From Rhizobiales bacterium Ga0077525 (lineage in GTDB: Bacteria > Pseudomonadota > Alphaproteobacteria > Rhizobiales > Xanthobacteraceae): DNA of 64,000 nucleotides. Both the position numbers and the translations under genes were made by a program. Under the pieces are notes generated by a model. The model saw nothing but the letters and a program-made list of their open reading frames with translations, was not told the origin of the DNA and did not search any database. Each line of letters begins with the position of its first letter. Position 1 is the first letter of the stretch. Shown one piece after another: positions 54,052 through 62,364 of the stretch. The DNA is taken from contig LNDS01000025.1 of NCBI GenBank assembly GCA_001464835.1, positions 19,820-83,819 on the forward strand. Direction: 5' to 3'.

Positions 54052-56352
54052 ATGGCCGCGATGAAATTCGGTTTCGGTCAGGCGCTCACCCGTAAGGAAG
54101 ACGACCCGCTGCTGCGCGGCGCCGGCCGGTATGTTGCCGACGTGTCGCCGCAAGGCGCGTTGCATGCCGTGGTGCTGCGCTCGACGCATGCGCATGCCAA
54201 TTTCACCATTGCCGATCTTGGCGCGGTCAAGAAAATGAAAGGCGTGCGGCTGGTCTTGACCGGCAAGGATACCGCAAGCCTCGGCCCGCTGCCGACGCCG
54301 GGCGTGCTGGCCGGCGTCGATATCGACGTGCCGCATTATCCGATTCTCGCGCTCGACATCGTCCGCCATGTCGGCGACGCCATCGCCTTCGTCGTCGCCG
54401 AAACGCTTGAGCAGGCCAAGGACGCGGCCGAGGCTATCGCCGTCGACTACCAGCCGCTGCCGCATGTCATCGGCGCCATTGCCGCGCTCAAACCCGGCGC
54501 GCCGCAGGTCTGGGCCGACCGGCCCAATCTTGCTTTTGAAACCACCGCCGGCGACGAGGCCGCGACCAAGAAGGCCTTTGCGTCCGCGGCGCGTACGATC
54601 TCGACCACCATCATCAACCAGCGCCTTGTCACCAATTACATGGATACGCGCGGCGTCATCGCCGAATATGACGGCGAGCGCTATACGCTGACCCTCGGCA
54701 GCCAGGGCAGCCACATCATCCGCGACATCATTTGCGGCGACGTGCTCAAGCTGCCGCTCGACAAGATGCGCGTCATCACGCCGGACGTCGGCGGCGGCTT
54801 CGGCACCAAATTGTTTCCGTACCGCGAATATGCACTCGCCGCCGTCGCGGCGGAAAAAACCCGCAAGCCGGTGAAATGGGTCGCCGACCGCTCCGAGCAT
54901 TTCCTCGGCGACAGCCATGGCCGCGACAACATTTCGACCGCGACATTGGCCATCGACGACAAGGGCAAGTTCCTGGCGCTCGACATCGATATCGTCGCCG
55001 ACATGGGCGCGTATTTGTCGTGCTACGCGCCGTATATTCCGTGGCTCGGCGTCGGCATGGCAACCGGGCCCTACGACATTCCCGTGGCGCATATCCGCCT
55101 GCGCGCGGCCTATACCAACACCGTGCCGGTCGATGCCTATCGCGGTGCCGGCCGCCCGGAGGCGTCGTACCTGATCGAGCGCGCCGTCGATACCGTGGCG
55201 CGCGAACTCGGCCTGACGCAGGACGCCATTCGCCGCAAGAACCTGATCAAGCCCAAGGCGCTGCCGTACACGACGCCGACCGGCAAGACTTACGACTCCG
55301 GTGACTTCGCCGGCACCATGGCGCGGGCGCAGGAGTTGATCGATTGGCCGGGCTTTGCCAAGCGCGCGACCCAGTCCAAGCGCGCCGGCAAATTGCGCGG
55401 CATCGGCATCGGCACCTATGTCGAAGCCTGCGGCGCCAACGGCCCAGAAACCGCGCATGTCACCCTCGACCGCGACGGCGGCGTCACCGTTCTGATCGGC
55501 TCGCAATCGACCGGGCAGGGGCACCAGACCTCCTACGCGCAGCTTGTCGCCGAGCGTCTCGATCTGCCGCCGGATCGCGTCCGCGTCATCCAGGGCGACA
55601 CCGACCGGATCAAGACCGGCGCCGGCACTGGTGGCTCCAGCTCGATCCCGGTCGGCGGCGTCTCGGTCGATCGCGCTTCGACGACACTCGCAGGCCAGCT
55701 CAAGGAATTGGCCGCCGATGCGCTGGAAGCCTCTGCCGGCGACATGGAAATTGCCGGTGGCGCCATCAAGGTCGCCGGCACCGACAAGTCGATCTCGTTC
55801 GCTGACTTGGCCGCGCATCCCAAAGCGACGCCGGAGAAGCTGTCGGCCTCCAAGGATTTTTCCACCGACCTGCCGACCTTCCCGAACGGCACCCATATCG
55901 CCGAGATCGAGATCGATCCGGACACCGGCGCCACCGAAATCATTACCTATGTCGTTGTCGACGACTTCGGCGCCACCCTCAATCCGCTGCTGCTCGCGGG
56001 GCAGGTGCACGGCGGGCTGGTGCAGGGCATTGGTCAGGCCCTGATGGAGGACACGGTCTATGACGTGTCGTCCGGACAACTGCTCAGCGCCAGCTTCATG
56101 GACTACGCCATGCCGCGCGCCAACGGCTCGCCGTTCTTTATTTTCGAAACGCGCAACACGCCGTGCAAGAACAATCCGCTCGGCGTCAAGGGCGCGGGCG
56201 AGGCCGGCGCCATCGGTTCATGTCCGGCGGTCATCCATGCGGTGATCGACGCGCTCGACCGCGCCTATGGCATCCGCCACATCGACATGCCGGCGACGCC
56301 GCAGAAAATCTGGGCCTTGATTCAGAAGGCGCGGCAATCGAGCGCGGCGTGA
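54052..56352 (+). CDS. Xanthine dehydrogenase-family molybdopterin-binding large subunit (CoxL-like, form II)
   Basis: This protein of 766 residues has the aldehyde oxidase/xanthine dehydrogenase hammerhead domain (GAGRYVADVSPQG). The Mo-cofactor domain has DVGGGFGTK, AYRGAGRPEA and the active-site glutamate in GVKGAGEAGAIGS. AYRGAGR marks form II, not true CO dehydrogenase (AYXCSFR). GGAGAG precedes the ATG. The [2Fe-2S] and FAD subunits that normally accompany it are absent on both sides, so its electron partner is unclear. Confidence 0.9.
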   Translation: MAAMKFGFGQALTRKEDDPLLRGAGRYVADVSPQGALHAVVLRSTHAHANFTIADLGAVKKMKGVRLVLTGKDTASLGPLPTPGVLAGVDIDVPHYPILALDIVRHVGDAIAFVVAETLEQAKDAAEAIAVDYQPLPHVIGAIAALKPGAPQVWADRPNLAFETTAGDEAATKKAFASAARTISTTIINQRLVTNYMDTRGVIAEYDGERYTLTLGSQGSHIIRDIICGDVLKLPLDKMRVITPDVGGGFGTKLFPYREYALAAVAAEKTRKPVKWVADRSEHFLGDSHGRDNISTATLAIDDKGKFLALDIDIVADMGAYLSCYAPYIPWLGVGMATGPYDIPVAHIRLRAAYTNTVPVDAYRGAGRPEASYLIERAVDTVARELGLTQDAIRRKNLIKPKALPYTTPTGKTYDSGDFAGTMARAQELIDWPGFAKRATQSKRAGKLRGIGIGTYVEACGANGPETAHVTLDRDGGVTVLIGSQSTGQGHQTSYAQLVAERLDLPPDRVRVIQGDTDRIKTGAGTGGSSSIPVGGVSVDRASTTLAGQLKELAADALEASAGDMEIAGGAIKVAGTDKSISFADLAAHPKATPEKLSASKDFSTDLPTFPNGTHIAEIEIDPDTGATEIITYVVVDDFGATLNPLLLAGQVHGGLVQGIGQALMEDTVYDVSSGQLLSASFMDYAMPRANGSPFFIFETRNTPCKNNPLGVKGAGEAGAIGSCPAVIHAVIDALDRAYGIRHIDMPATPQKIWALIQKARQSSAA

Positions 56353-56357
56353 TTTAT

Positions 56358-56648
56358 TCACTTCGCTTTATTCACTGGCTCGAAGCTGATTTTTAGCCGG
56401 TGCCCGGTCGCTTTGGCAAAGCGCGTGAGCGTGCGCGTGGATGGCTTGCCGCGCCCGCTTTCCAGCCGCGCCACGGTCGATTGTGTCGTTTTCATGCGCT
56501 TGGCCAATTGGGCCTGCGTCAGTCCCGACCGCAGGCGCGCTTTTGCCATCGCTGCGATGAGCGAAAATTCATCCTCAAGCGCGCCGTATTCCTTGCGCAC
56601 TTCTGGGTTCGTGAGGAGCGACGCCTTCAGGTCTTTCAACTTCATCAC
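56358..56648 (-). CDS. HigA-type antitoxin, XRE helix-turn-helix
   Basis: This 96-residue protein has a helix-turn-helix at about residues 42-75 (SGLTQAQLAKRMKTTQSTVA, then SGRGKPSTRTL). It is the second gene of a toxin-first pair, overlapping the toxin by 4 bp, as in HigBA modules. It should neutralise the toxin and repress the operon through the palindrome at 56972. Its stop is 5 bp from that of the CoxL-like gene, with which it is convergent. Confidence 0.87.
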   Translation of the reverse strand: MMKLKDLKASLLTNPEVRKEYGALEDEFSLIAAMAKARLRSGLTQAQLAKRMKTTQSTVARLESGRGKPSTRTLTRFAKATGHRLKISFEPVNKAK

Positions 56649-56968
56649 AGTATCTCCTTGGCGCGCTGCCGCGCCAGATCAAGTTCGCGCGACGGTGTTT
56701 TCTGAGTCTTCTTGATGAACACGCGCACGGCGATCACGCGCCGTCCGGTTGCCGTCACATAGATGGCTCGCGAAATTCCATCGCGTCCGGTTATTCGAAG
56801 CTCCCATAACTTCCCTTCGAGGTGCTTGACGCTGTCGCGCGGCAGCGCATCCAGGCCGATCTGCTCGATGATGTCGCCGAAACGCAATAATCGGGCTTGC
56901 ATGTCCGGTGGCAAAGCCCTGATCTCGGGGTCAACAACGGCGTTGAGGGTCTGGAACGACCAGCGCAT
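56645..56968 (-). CDS. HigB/RelE-type toxin (phage Gp49-like family)
   Basis: This 107-residue protein has the RelE/Gp49-like pattern LPRDSVKHLEGKLWELRI, then DGISRAIYVTATGRRVIAVRVFIKKTQKTP. The basic C-terminal helix RELDLARQRAKE is typical. Such toxins usually cleave mRNA on the ribosome. It is first in the operon with its antitoxin downstream. The start codon lies only 3 bp from a palindromic operator candidate. Confidence 0.87.
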   Translation of the reverse strand: MRWSFQTLNAVVDPEIRALPPDMQARLLRFGDIIEQIGLDALPRDSVKHLEGKLWELRITGRDGISRAIYVTATGRRVIAVRVFIKKTQKTPSRELDLARQRAKEIL

Positions 56969-56971
56969 AAA

Positions 56972-57003
56972 TGCTATATAGCAAAAAAAAGATAAACGGA
57001 CAA
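56972..57003 (-). promoter_or_regulatory. Promoter and palindromic operator of the toxin-antitoxin module
   Basis: On the minus strand TTGTCC and TATATA lie 17 nt apart, a plausible sigma70 promoter. The -10 box is inside the perfect palindrome TGCTATATAGCA (56972-56983), a likely binding site for the HigA-type repressor. Transcription would begin within a few bases of the toxin ATG, so the mRNA may be leaderless. Confidence 0.6.
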
Positions 57004-57038
57004 GCGCGCTTTGCGTGCGCGGGCCCCGGCAACAGACC

Positions 57039-57920
57039 TCACTTCGCCTTCTTCGTCACCGTCGTCGGCAACGGCGGCAACGCCTTGAGGTAAGCGGCGA
57101 TCGCTTCGCGGTCCTCGGCTCGTATCTTGGCGGTGCTGTTCCTGACGACCTCGCCCATTTCGCCGCCGAGCGTGCCGCCTTCCGGCAGCGTGCCGGTCTC
57201 CAGCGCATCGACGATATCGGCGGCCGACCAGTCGGCCAGCCCGGTCTTGTCCGGTGTCAGGTTGGATGCGATCAGGTCGCCGACCGGCATGCGCGCGCCG
57301 GACAGCCATTGCTTGCGCTCGAGCCCGCCAAGCGCGTCGCGCGGCGTGTGGCATTCGCCGCAATGGGTCAGCGCCTGCACCAGATAGGCGCCCCTGTTCC
57401 ATTGCGCATCGCGGTTTGTATCGGCCTTGTATTCGCCGGCGTCGAAATTGAGCCACTTCCACGGGATCAGGCTGGCGCGGATCGAATAGGGGAATGTCAC
57501 CTCATGCGCCCGGCTCGGCTTCTTCGATGGCGCTATCGTTGCGAGATAGGCCTTGAGGTCGAGAAGGTCTGGTGTCGTCATCTTGGTGTAGGCTGGATAG
57601 GGGAAAACCGGAAAGTAATGCTGGCCGCGCGGCGACACGCCTTCGCGCAGCGCACGAATGAAATCCGCATCCGACCATGTGCCGATGCCGAACTCCGGAT
57701 CCGGCGTGATGTTCGGTGCGTAGAATGCGCCGAACGGCGTTTTCAACGCAGCCCCGCCGGCCAACGGCGCGCCGCCTTGTTCGGTATGACAGCCGAAGCA
57801 GCCGGCGGCGTCGAAAATGTATTTGCCGCGCTCGGTTGAGGGCGATTGCGCGTGCGCTTCTGCACCGGCGGCCGCGATCGACACGGCCGCCGCGCAGATG
57901 GTTTGAAGAACGAGCCGCAT
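57039..57920 (-). CDS. Diheme cytochrome c
   Basis: This 293-residue exported protein has a signal peptide ending near EAHAQ. Two haem c sites follow, CFGCH at residues 41-45 and CGECH in the second half, each in a class I cytochrome fold with NITPDPEFGIGTW and NLTPDKTGLADWS. Such proteins pass electrons from periplasmic dehydrogenases to the respiratory chain. It starts 17 bp after the cytochrome c' gene on the same strand. The CoxL-like enzyme nearby is a possible donor, but it lies on the other strand. Confidence 0.88.
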   Translation of the reverse strand: MRLVLQTICAAAVSIAAAGAEAHAQSPSTERGKYIFDAAGCFGCHTEQGGAPLAGGAALKTPFGAFYAPNITPDPEFGIGTWSDADFIRALREGVSPRGQHYFPVFPYPAYTKMTTPDLLDLKAYLATIAPSKKPSRAHEVTFPYSIRASLIPWKWLNFDAGEYKADTNRDAQWNRGAYLVQALTHCGECHTPRDALGGLERKQWLSGARMPVGDLIASNLTPDKTGLADWSAADIVDALETGTLPEGGTLGGEMGEVVRNSTAKIRAEDREAIAAYLKALPPLPTTVTKKAK

Positions 57921-57937
57921 CCGGGCGCCGCCCGGCT

Positions 57938-58426
57938 TTATTCTTCGAAGCGGAATTTGCCGCCGCTCTTGGAGGGCCCGCCGTGACAGGCGCCGCAGGC
58001 CTCCGCGATTTTCGGCCACGCCGCTTTCATGCCCTCGCGATCGCCGGCCTTGGCTGCGTCGGCGAAGGCCGTGGTTTCCACCACCATTTTGTCGACGGCG
58101 GCGTCGAACTCGGCGCGCTGCGTCCAGATCTCCGGCTTGGCGCGCGTGTCCGGCGCGCCTTCGCGGCCGCTGCCGGCGGGAAACAGCGTGCCGAATTTCT
58201 TCATCTGCGCGGCCGCTTCCGTCGCCTTCACCGCCAGCACCTTCGGATCGCCTTCGCCTTTGGCGGCCTGCGACATGTCGCGGTAATAATCGCGCCACAG
58301 ACCCTTCATGAGGTCCTCGCGCTCTTTGGCGACCTGCGCCGGCGCCGTTTGCGCGTGCAAAGCGGGGCCCACCGCGGCGAAAGACAGGAAACCTGCAAGA
58401 GCGCAGGCCGAGACGATTCGAATCAT
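57938..58426 (-). CDS. Cytochrome c' (class II cytochrome c)
   Basis: This 162-residue periplasmic protein has a signal peptide ending near ALHAQ. It is a helical bundle with DLMKGLWRDYYRDM early and the haem site ACGACHGG at residues 143-150, close to the C-terminus as in class II cytochromes. Roles in NO binding or electron transfer are known for the family. It is the first gene of a pair with the diheme cytochrome. Confidence 0.88.
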   Translation of the reverse strand: MIRIVSACALAGFLSFAAVGPALHAQTAPAQVAKEREDLMKGLWRDYYRDMSQAAKGEGDPKVLAVKATEAAAQMKKFGTLFPAGSGREGAPDTRAKPEIWTQRAEFDAAVDKMVVETTAFADAAKAGDREGMKAAWPKIAEACGACHGGPSKSGGKFRFEE

Positions 58427-58500
58427 TGGGAAGTCTCCAATTGCAGTGAGGCGGCCCGCTTTGGTGGGCCAGGCTTATACGGCAACCGCGGCGCCGTCCC

Positions 58501-58525
58501 CTGACAAACCCCGCAGCCTTGTCAG
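58501..58525. promoter_or_regulatory. Operator-like inverted repeat upstream of the cytochrome genes
   Basis: CTGACAA (58501-58507) and TTGTCAG (58519-58525) form a perfect inverted repeat with an 11-nt spacer, so the two half-sites are one and a half to two helical turns apart. It lies 75-99 bp upstream of the cytochrome c' start in the divergent gap to the EamA gene. The rest of this 268-bp gap shows nothing else I can name. Confidence 0.35.
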
Positions 58526-58694
58526 TATTCAGTCCGGATCGTGGCAATTCAACGCGGCATTTCGCCGATCAACTTGATGTGAGCGTCCGCCAGCCGCCGC
58601 CGCGTCCGCCACGCCCTGACCGTGCAAAAACGCGGCCGGCCCCACGCAACAAAACAGGGGGACAAGCGCGGCACGGGCGGTTATTGAGGACGCG

Positions 58695-59642
58695 ATGGCG
58701 GCTCCTCCGACTCAACTCCTGACGGCTGTAGGCTTCAAGCTGATTTCGGCGCTGCTGTTCGCGGCGATGTCGGCGCTCGTGCGCCAGCTCAGCGAAGCCA
58801 CCCCGGTCGGCCAGATCGTTTTCTTCCGCTCGGCTTTCGCCATCCCGCCGGTGCTGCTGATCTACGCGCTGCGCGGCGAGTTCATGAGCGCCATCCGCAC
58901 CAACCGGCTGTTCGGCCAGCTCGGCCGCGGCGCGCTCAGCGTCGGCGGCATGTTCAGTAATTTTGCGTCGCTGGCGCGGTTGCCGCTAGCCGAGGCGACG
59001 GCCATCCAGTTCGTCTCGCCGCTGATCACGGTGGCGCTCGCCGCGATCTTCCTCAAGGAGCGGGTGCGCATGTTCCGCTGGTCGGCGGTGACGGTCGGAT
59101 TTTTCGGCGTCATGATCATGCTGATTCCGAATTTCGATGCCGGCCGTTACGCCATGGCCGGCGCGGCGAGCGTCGCCTTGACCGGATCGCTGCTGGCGAT
59201 CCTTTCGGCGTTCTGCAATGCCGGCACGGTGATCCAGACAAGGCGGCTGGCGCAAAGCGAAGCGACGGCGTCGATTGTCTTCTATTTTTCGCTGATCACC
59301 ATGCTGGCCGGCGCGGTCACGCTGCCTTTCGCCTGGCACAATCCGACCGGCATGGAATTGACCGGGCTGATCGCCACCGGGGTCCTCGGCGGCATTGCGC
59401 ATATTTTTCTCACCGAAAGCTATCGCCATGCCACCGCGTCGGTGATCGCGCCGTTCGATTATTCGGCGATGCTGTGGGCGCTGCTGCTCGGCTACTGGGT
59501 GTTCGGCGAATTGCCGAGCACGCTGGTCTATGTCGGCGCCACCATTGTTGCCGGCGCCGGTCTGGCGGTGATCTTCCGCGAGCGCTGGCTTGGCATGAAG
59601 CGGGCGCCGGAAGGCGAGGGGCCACGGACGCCGGAAATATAG
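58695..59642 (+). CDS. EamA/DMT family transporter
   Basis: This 315-residue protein has ten hydrophobic helices in two EamA repeats. It shows GQIVFFRSAFAIPPVLLIYA in the first and VIAPFDYSAMLWALLLGYWVFG in the second. Members export metabolites, often amino acids or nucleotides; RhaT- and YdcZ-like specificities cannot be told apart here. It is divergent from the cytochrome pair. Confidence 0.87.
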   Translation: MAAPPTQLLTAVGFKLISALLFAAMSALVRQLSEATPVGQIVFFRSAFAIPPVLLIYALRGEFMSAIRTNRLFGQLGRGALSVGGMFSNFASLARLPLAEATAIQFVSPLITVALAAIFLKERVRMFRWSAVTVGFFGVMIMLIPNFDAGRYAMAGAASVALTGSLLAILSAFCNAGTVIQTRRLAQSEATASIVFYFSLITMLAGAVTLPFAWHNPTGMELTGLIATGVLGGIAHIFLTESYRHATASVIAPFDYSAMLWALLLGYWVFGELPSTLVYVGATIVAGAGLAVIFRERWLGMKRAPEGEGPRTPEI

Positions 59643-59665
59643 GGCTTCGGCGTTCTGCCGAGCCG

Positions 59666-59686
59666 TCCGGCGTGATTTTCGCCGGA
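59666..59686 (+). terminator. Candidate terminator after the EamA gene
   Basis: TCCGGCG (59666-59672) pairs with CGCCGGA (59680-59686) around TGATTTT, then ACTTTG. It lies 24 bp past the stop codon. The U-tract is short, so efficiency may be modest. Confidence 0.45.
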
Positions 59687-59732
59687 ACTTTGCGTATCGT
59701 GCCGCCCGGGTACCCGCGATTCTGGTGGGGAG

Positions 59733-61643
59733 ATGGCGGTCGGAGATATTCTCAATGAGGGCGTCGCCGCGCGGCCTTTGCGGGCTGCAGCCTGGTTGCG
59801 CCCATTGATTTGGACTGCCGCGGCGATCGTCACTCTGGCTGTCGCCATTGCGCCCGATCTCATAGACCTGCCCCGTCCACAAGGCGCGCTTGTTTTCGAC
59901 CGCGCCAGCTATACACCGGTCAACGGCAGCGCCCGCGACGTGACTATGCCGCACGCGATTTATATCAGCTTCCGTGAAGTATTGCCGTCGGTTCGATACG
60001 TTTTCAAGTTCGAGCCTCAAGCGGGTGCACAGGACGATCTGCATGTCTACGTGCCGTCCTTTAATCGGCGCATCAAGCTGTCGGTCAACGGCTCCGTTTT
60101 TTTCGACAGCGAAACGGAAACGATCTGGACCGGCGCATTTATCAGTTCGTCGAGTCTGATCCAGATCCCGCGCGCCATTCTCGTCGCCGGGCAGAACGCC
60201 TTGACGATAGATGTCTTCGACGTTGACCGGTTCGCCGTCCCGGTCCATTTGTCCGAGGTATATGTTGGTACGGCCGCCGCGCTGTCCTGGCCGTTCAAGC
60301 TGCGGGTCTTCTTCCAGAGCCAGTTGAAGATCATGGCGCTTGCCGTGCATTTTGTGTTCGGCGTCGGCTTGATCGCCGCTTATTTCTTTCGCCCGAAAGA
60401 TCCTCTGTATTCCTGGCTGGCTGTCTTTTTAATCGTCAATATGCTCATCGCCATCGGCATGCTGATCGGCTGGCAGCCCGCCGTTCGCAGCTTTGTTCTG
60501 TTATTTACCGTCCTGGCGCCGGCGATGGGGTTGCTTTTCATCGGCTTTTCTCTCGCGCTCGTCGGCCTGCGGCCGCCGAAAATGTTGGCCTATATGGCCA
60601 TCGCGATCACAGGCGCACTGGTGCCATTCACATTTGTCGATACGACGTTTTCGAAGATCGTCCTGGCCGCGATTGGCGGCGGCGTGACCATCGCCTCTCT
60701 GTGTGCCGCGGCTATGGTGTTTGCGTGGAGCGCCATCCGGCGCGGCGATACCGACGCGGGCCTGATGTTGCCATCGGCCTTTCTGCTCGTCTGGTTCGCG
60801 GTGCGGGACACTTTCGTCATGGCGACATTGCCTGCGCACGGCTTCAACCTGCTGATACCCTATGTGCGGCCGGTGTTTTTTTCGTTCCTGACCGTCGTTC
60901 TGCTGCGCCGCATCGGCGTCACCCTCGATCAGCTGGACCGCGCCAATGAAAACCTCAGCATGCGGCTGGCCGAACGCGAGGCCGAACTGGCGATTTTTCA
61001 TCGCCAGGAAAAAGCCAAGACCGCGCATCTGGTGCGCGAGCAGGAACGCCACCGCCTGACTCACGATTTGCACGACGGCATCAGCGGCCATCTGGCCTCG
61101 ATCATCGCTTTGTCGGAACGCACCGGCGACAAATCGACCGAGCAGGCGGCGCGCGAGGCGCTCAATGATCTGCGGCTGGTGATCTATTCGCTCGATCTCG
61201 ACGACAGCGAGTTGCCGGTGGCGCTGGCCAACTTCCGCGACCGCCTGATTCCGCAATTGCACCGCCTTGGCATCGAACTGGACTGGTCGATCGCGGGTTT
61301 GCCGGAGGTGTCCGGCGTCACGCCCGGCAATGCGCTGGCCATCCTGCGTATCCTGCAGGAGGCGGTCACCAACGCGGTCAAGCACGGCCCGGCGCGCCGC
61401 ATCGTCATCCGCGCGTCGGCCGCCGCTGGCGACAAGGTGATGATCACGGTGGAGAATGATGGCCGCGCTTTCTCAGAATCCGGCACCGGCCAAAGTCTTG
61501 GCGGTCATGGCCTTGGCAATATGCGGCGTCGCGCTGCAGGTTTGCAGGGCGATGTCACAATCGATGCGCTGCCGCACGGAACACGATTGACCCTGCTGTT
61601 GCCGCGCCGTTTCCCGGCTTTCGACGACGAGGCCGCGACTTAA
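59733..61643 (+). CDS. Membrane sensor histidine kinase, NarL/DesK (HisKA_3) type
   Basis: This 636-residue protein has one N-terminal helix and an exported beta-rich domain at about 50-195. Seven or so helices (about 200-400) follow, then a coiled coil, a HisKA_3 dimerisation domain with phosphorylatable His447 in THDLHDGISGHL, and a HATPase domain (EAVTNAVKHG, GGHGLGNMRRRA). The layout resembles 7TMR-DISM sensors, which bind a carbohydrate-like or other external ligand. No response regulator gene is adjacent, so its partner is elsewhere. Confidence 0.87.
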   Translation: MAVGDILNEGVAARPLRAAAWLRPLIWTAAAIVTLAVAIAPDLIDLPRPQGALVFDRASYTPVNGSARDVTMPHAIYISFREVLPSVRYVFKFEPQAGAQDDLHVYVPSFNRRIKLSVNGSVFFDSETETIWTGAFISSSSLIQIPRAILVAGQNALTIDVFDVDRFAVPVHLSEVYVGTAAALSWPFKLRVFFQSQLKIMALAVHFVFGVGLIAAYFFRPKDPLYSWLAVFLIVNMLIAIGMLIGWQPAVRSFVLLFTVLAPAMGLLFIGFSLALVGLRPPKMLAYMAIAITGALVPFTFVDTTFSKIVLAAIGGGVTIASLCAAAMVFAWSAIRRGDTDAGLMLPSAFLLVWFAVRDTFVMATLPAHGFNLLIPYVRPVFFSFLTVVLLRRIGVTLDQLDRANENLSMRLAEREAELAIFHRQEKAKTAHLVREQERHRLTHDLHDGISGHLASIIALSERTGDKSTEQAAREALNDLRLVIYSLDLDDSELPVALANFRDRLIPQLHRLGIELDWSIAGLPEVSGVTPGNALAILRILQEAVTNAVKHGPARRIVIRASAAAGDKVMITVENDGRAFSESGTGQSLGGHGLGNMRRRAAGLQGDVTIDALPHGTRLTLLLPRRFPAFDDEAAT

Positions 61644-61834
61644 CGGGTGCGTTAACGGCGCGATATAGTCGCGTTTGCACCGGTTCCGTGTCCTCACGCG
61701 TATTTCATGATTGTTTGAAGCGGACCGATGTTCCCGCTGGCGCGTTATCCCGGCACATCATCCGAGCCTATTGCTCAATCAACCTTAGCCAACACGAGTG
61801 TATTGAACGCTGCCGTTTTGCAGGAGGCGAACTC

Positions 61835-62023
61835 ATGACTGAAATCGCTGACAACGTCATTCCGGCGCCGCCATGTCCGCTTTGCGGTTCGCCGACCGTC
61901 CTGAAGCAACGCCACAAGAATGCGAAGCACGACACCTGCGTTTTCAAATGCACGGGGTGCGGCGTCGAATACCCCATGCATGTGCCGGCGCCGCCGCCGG
62001 GCCAGCCGCGCACGCCGGCCTAG
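61835..62023 (+). CDS. Small zinc-ribbon protein
   Basis: This 62-residue protein follows a perfect AGGAGG with an 8-nt spacer. It has two CxxC pairs, CPLCG and CTGCG, forming a zinc ribbon, and a proline-rich tail. The frame is open to 61688, but the strong SD fixes the start at 61835. Its role is unknown. The stop overlaps that of the convergent Lrp-type domain gene in a CTAG palindrome (62020-62023). Confidence 0.72.
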   Translation: MTEIADNVIPAPPCPLCGSPTVLKQRHKNAKHDTCVFKCTGCGVEYPMHVPAPPPGQPRTPA

Positions 62024-62262
62024 GCCGTGAACGCCTTGAAGGTGATGATCGTATAGGTGTCCTTGATGCCGGGAATGCAATGCACCTTCTCATTGACGAA
62101 ATGGCCGATATCGGCGCCTTCCTCGACGTAGAATTTCACCAGCAGATCGTAGTCGCCGGCGGTCGAATAGATTTCCGAGGCAATCTCGGCTTCGGCCAGC
62201 GCGTTGGCGACCTGATAGGCCTTGCCCAGCTCGCATTTGATCTGGATGAAAAACGGGGTCAT
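62020..62262 (-). CDS. Stand-alone Lrp/AsnC ligand-binding domain (RAM) protein
   Basis: This 80-residue protein begins MTPFFIQIKCELGKAYQVAN and shows STAGDYDLLVKFYVEEG, then GIKDTYTIITFKAF. It is a complete Lrp/AsnC effector-binding domain with no DNA-binding half. Such stand-alone domains form dimers or octamers and can bind amino acids or modulate full-length Lrp proteins. The ATG at 62262 is preferred; an upstream frame extends to 62331 without homology. Confidence 0.87.
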   Translation of the reverse strand: MTPFFIQIKCELGKAYQVANALAEAEIASEIYSTAGDYDLLVKFYVEEGADIGHFVNEKVHCIPGIKDTYTIITFKAFTA

Positions 62263-62323
62263 TGCCGGGAATTCTCCTGTGTCTTTCAATTCAGCAAAAT
62301 AGCGCTCGGTGCGCAAGCCACTT

Positions 62324-62352
62324 GCCTTCAAAGCCGGCGCGGATTAGGTATT
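62324..62352 (+). promoter_or_regulatory. Possible sigma70 promoter of the thiamine operon
   Basis: TTGCCT (62324-62329) and TAGGTA (62347-62352) lie 17 nt apart, just upstream of the TPP riboswitch. The match is moderate, but the position is right for a transcript that starts with the aptamer. Confidence 0.35.
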
Positions 62353-62364
62353 TGAACAGCAATC

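Noticed and set aside
52324..56079. A 1251-codon open frame antisense to the RND pump and the CoxL-like gene
   Set aside because: It crosses two unrelated, clearly coding genes and has no recognisable domain. The composition is typical of a shadow frame.
54052..56352. True carbon monoxide dehydrogenase large subunit
   Set aside because: The active-site loop reads AYRGAGR, not AYXCSFR, and coxM/coxS are absent.
56358..57003. Remnant prophage
   Set aside because: Only a toxin-antitoxin pair is present. No integrase, phage structural gene or attachment site is seen around it.
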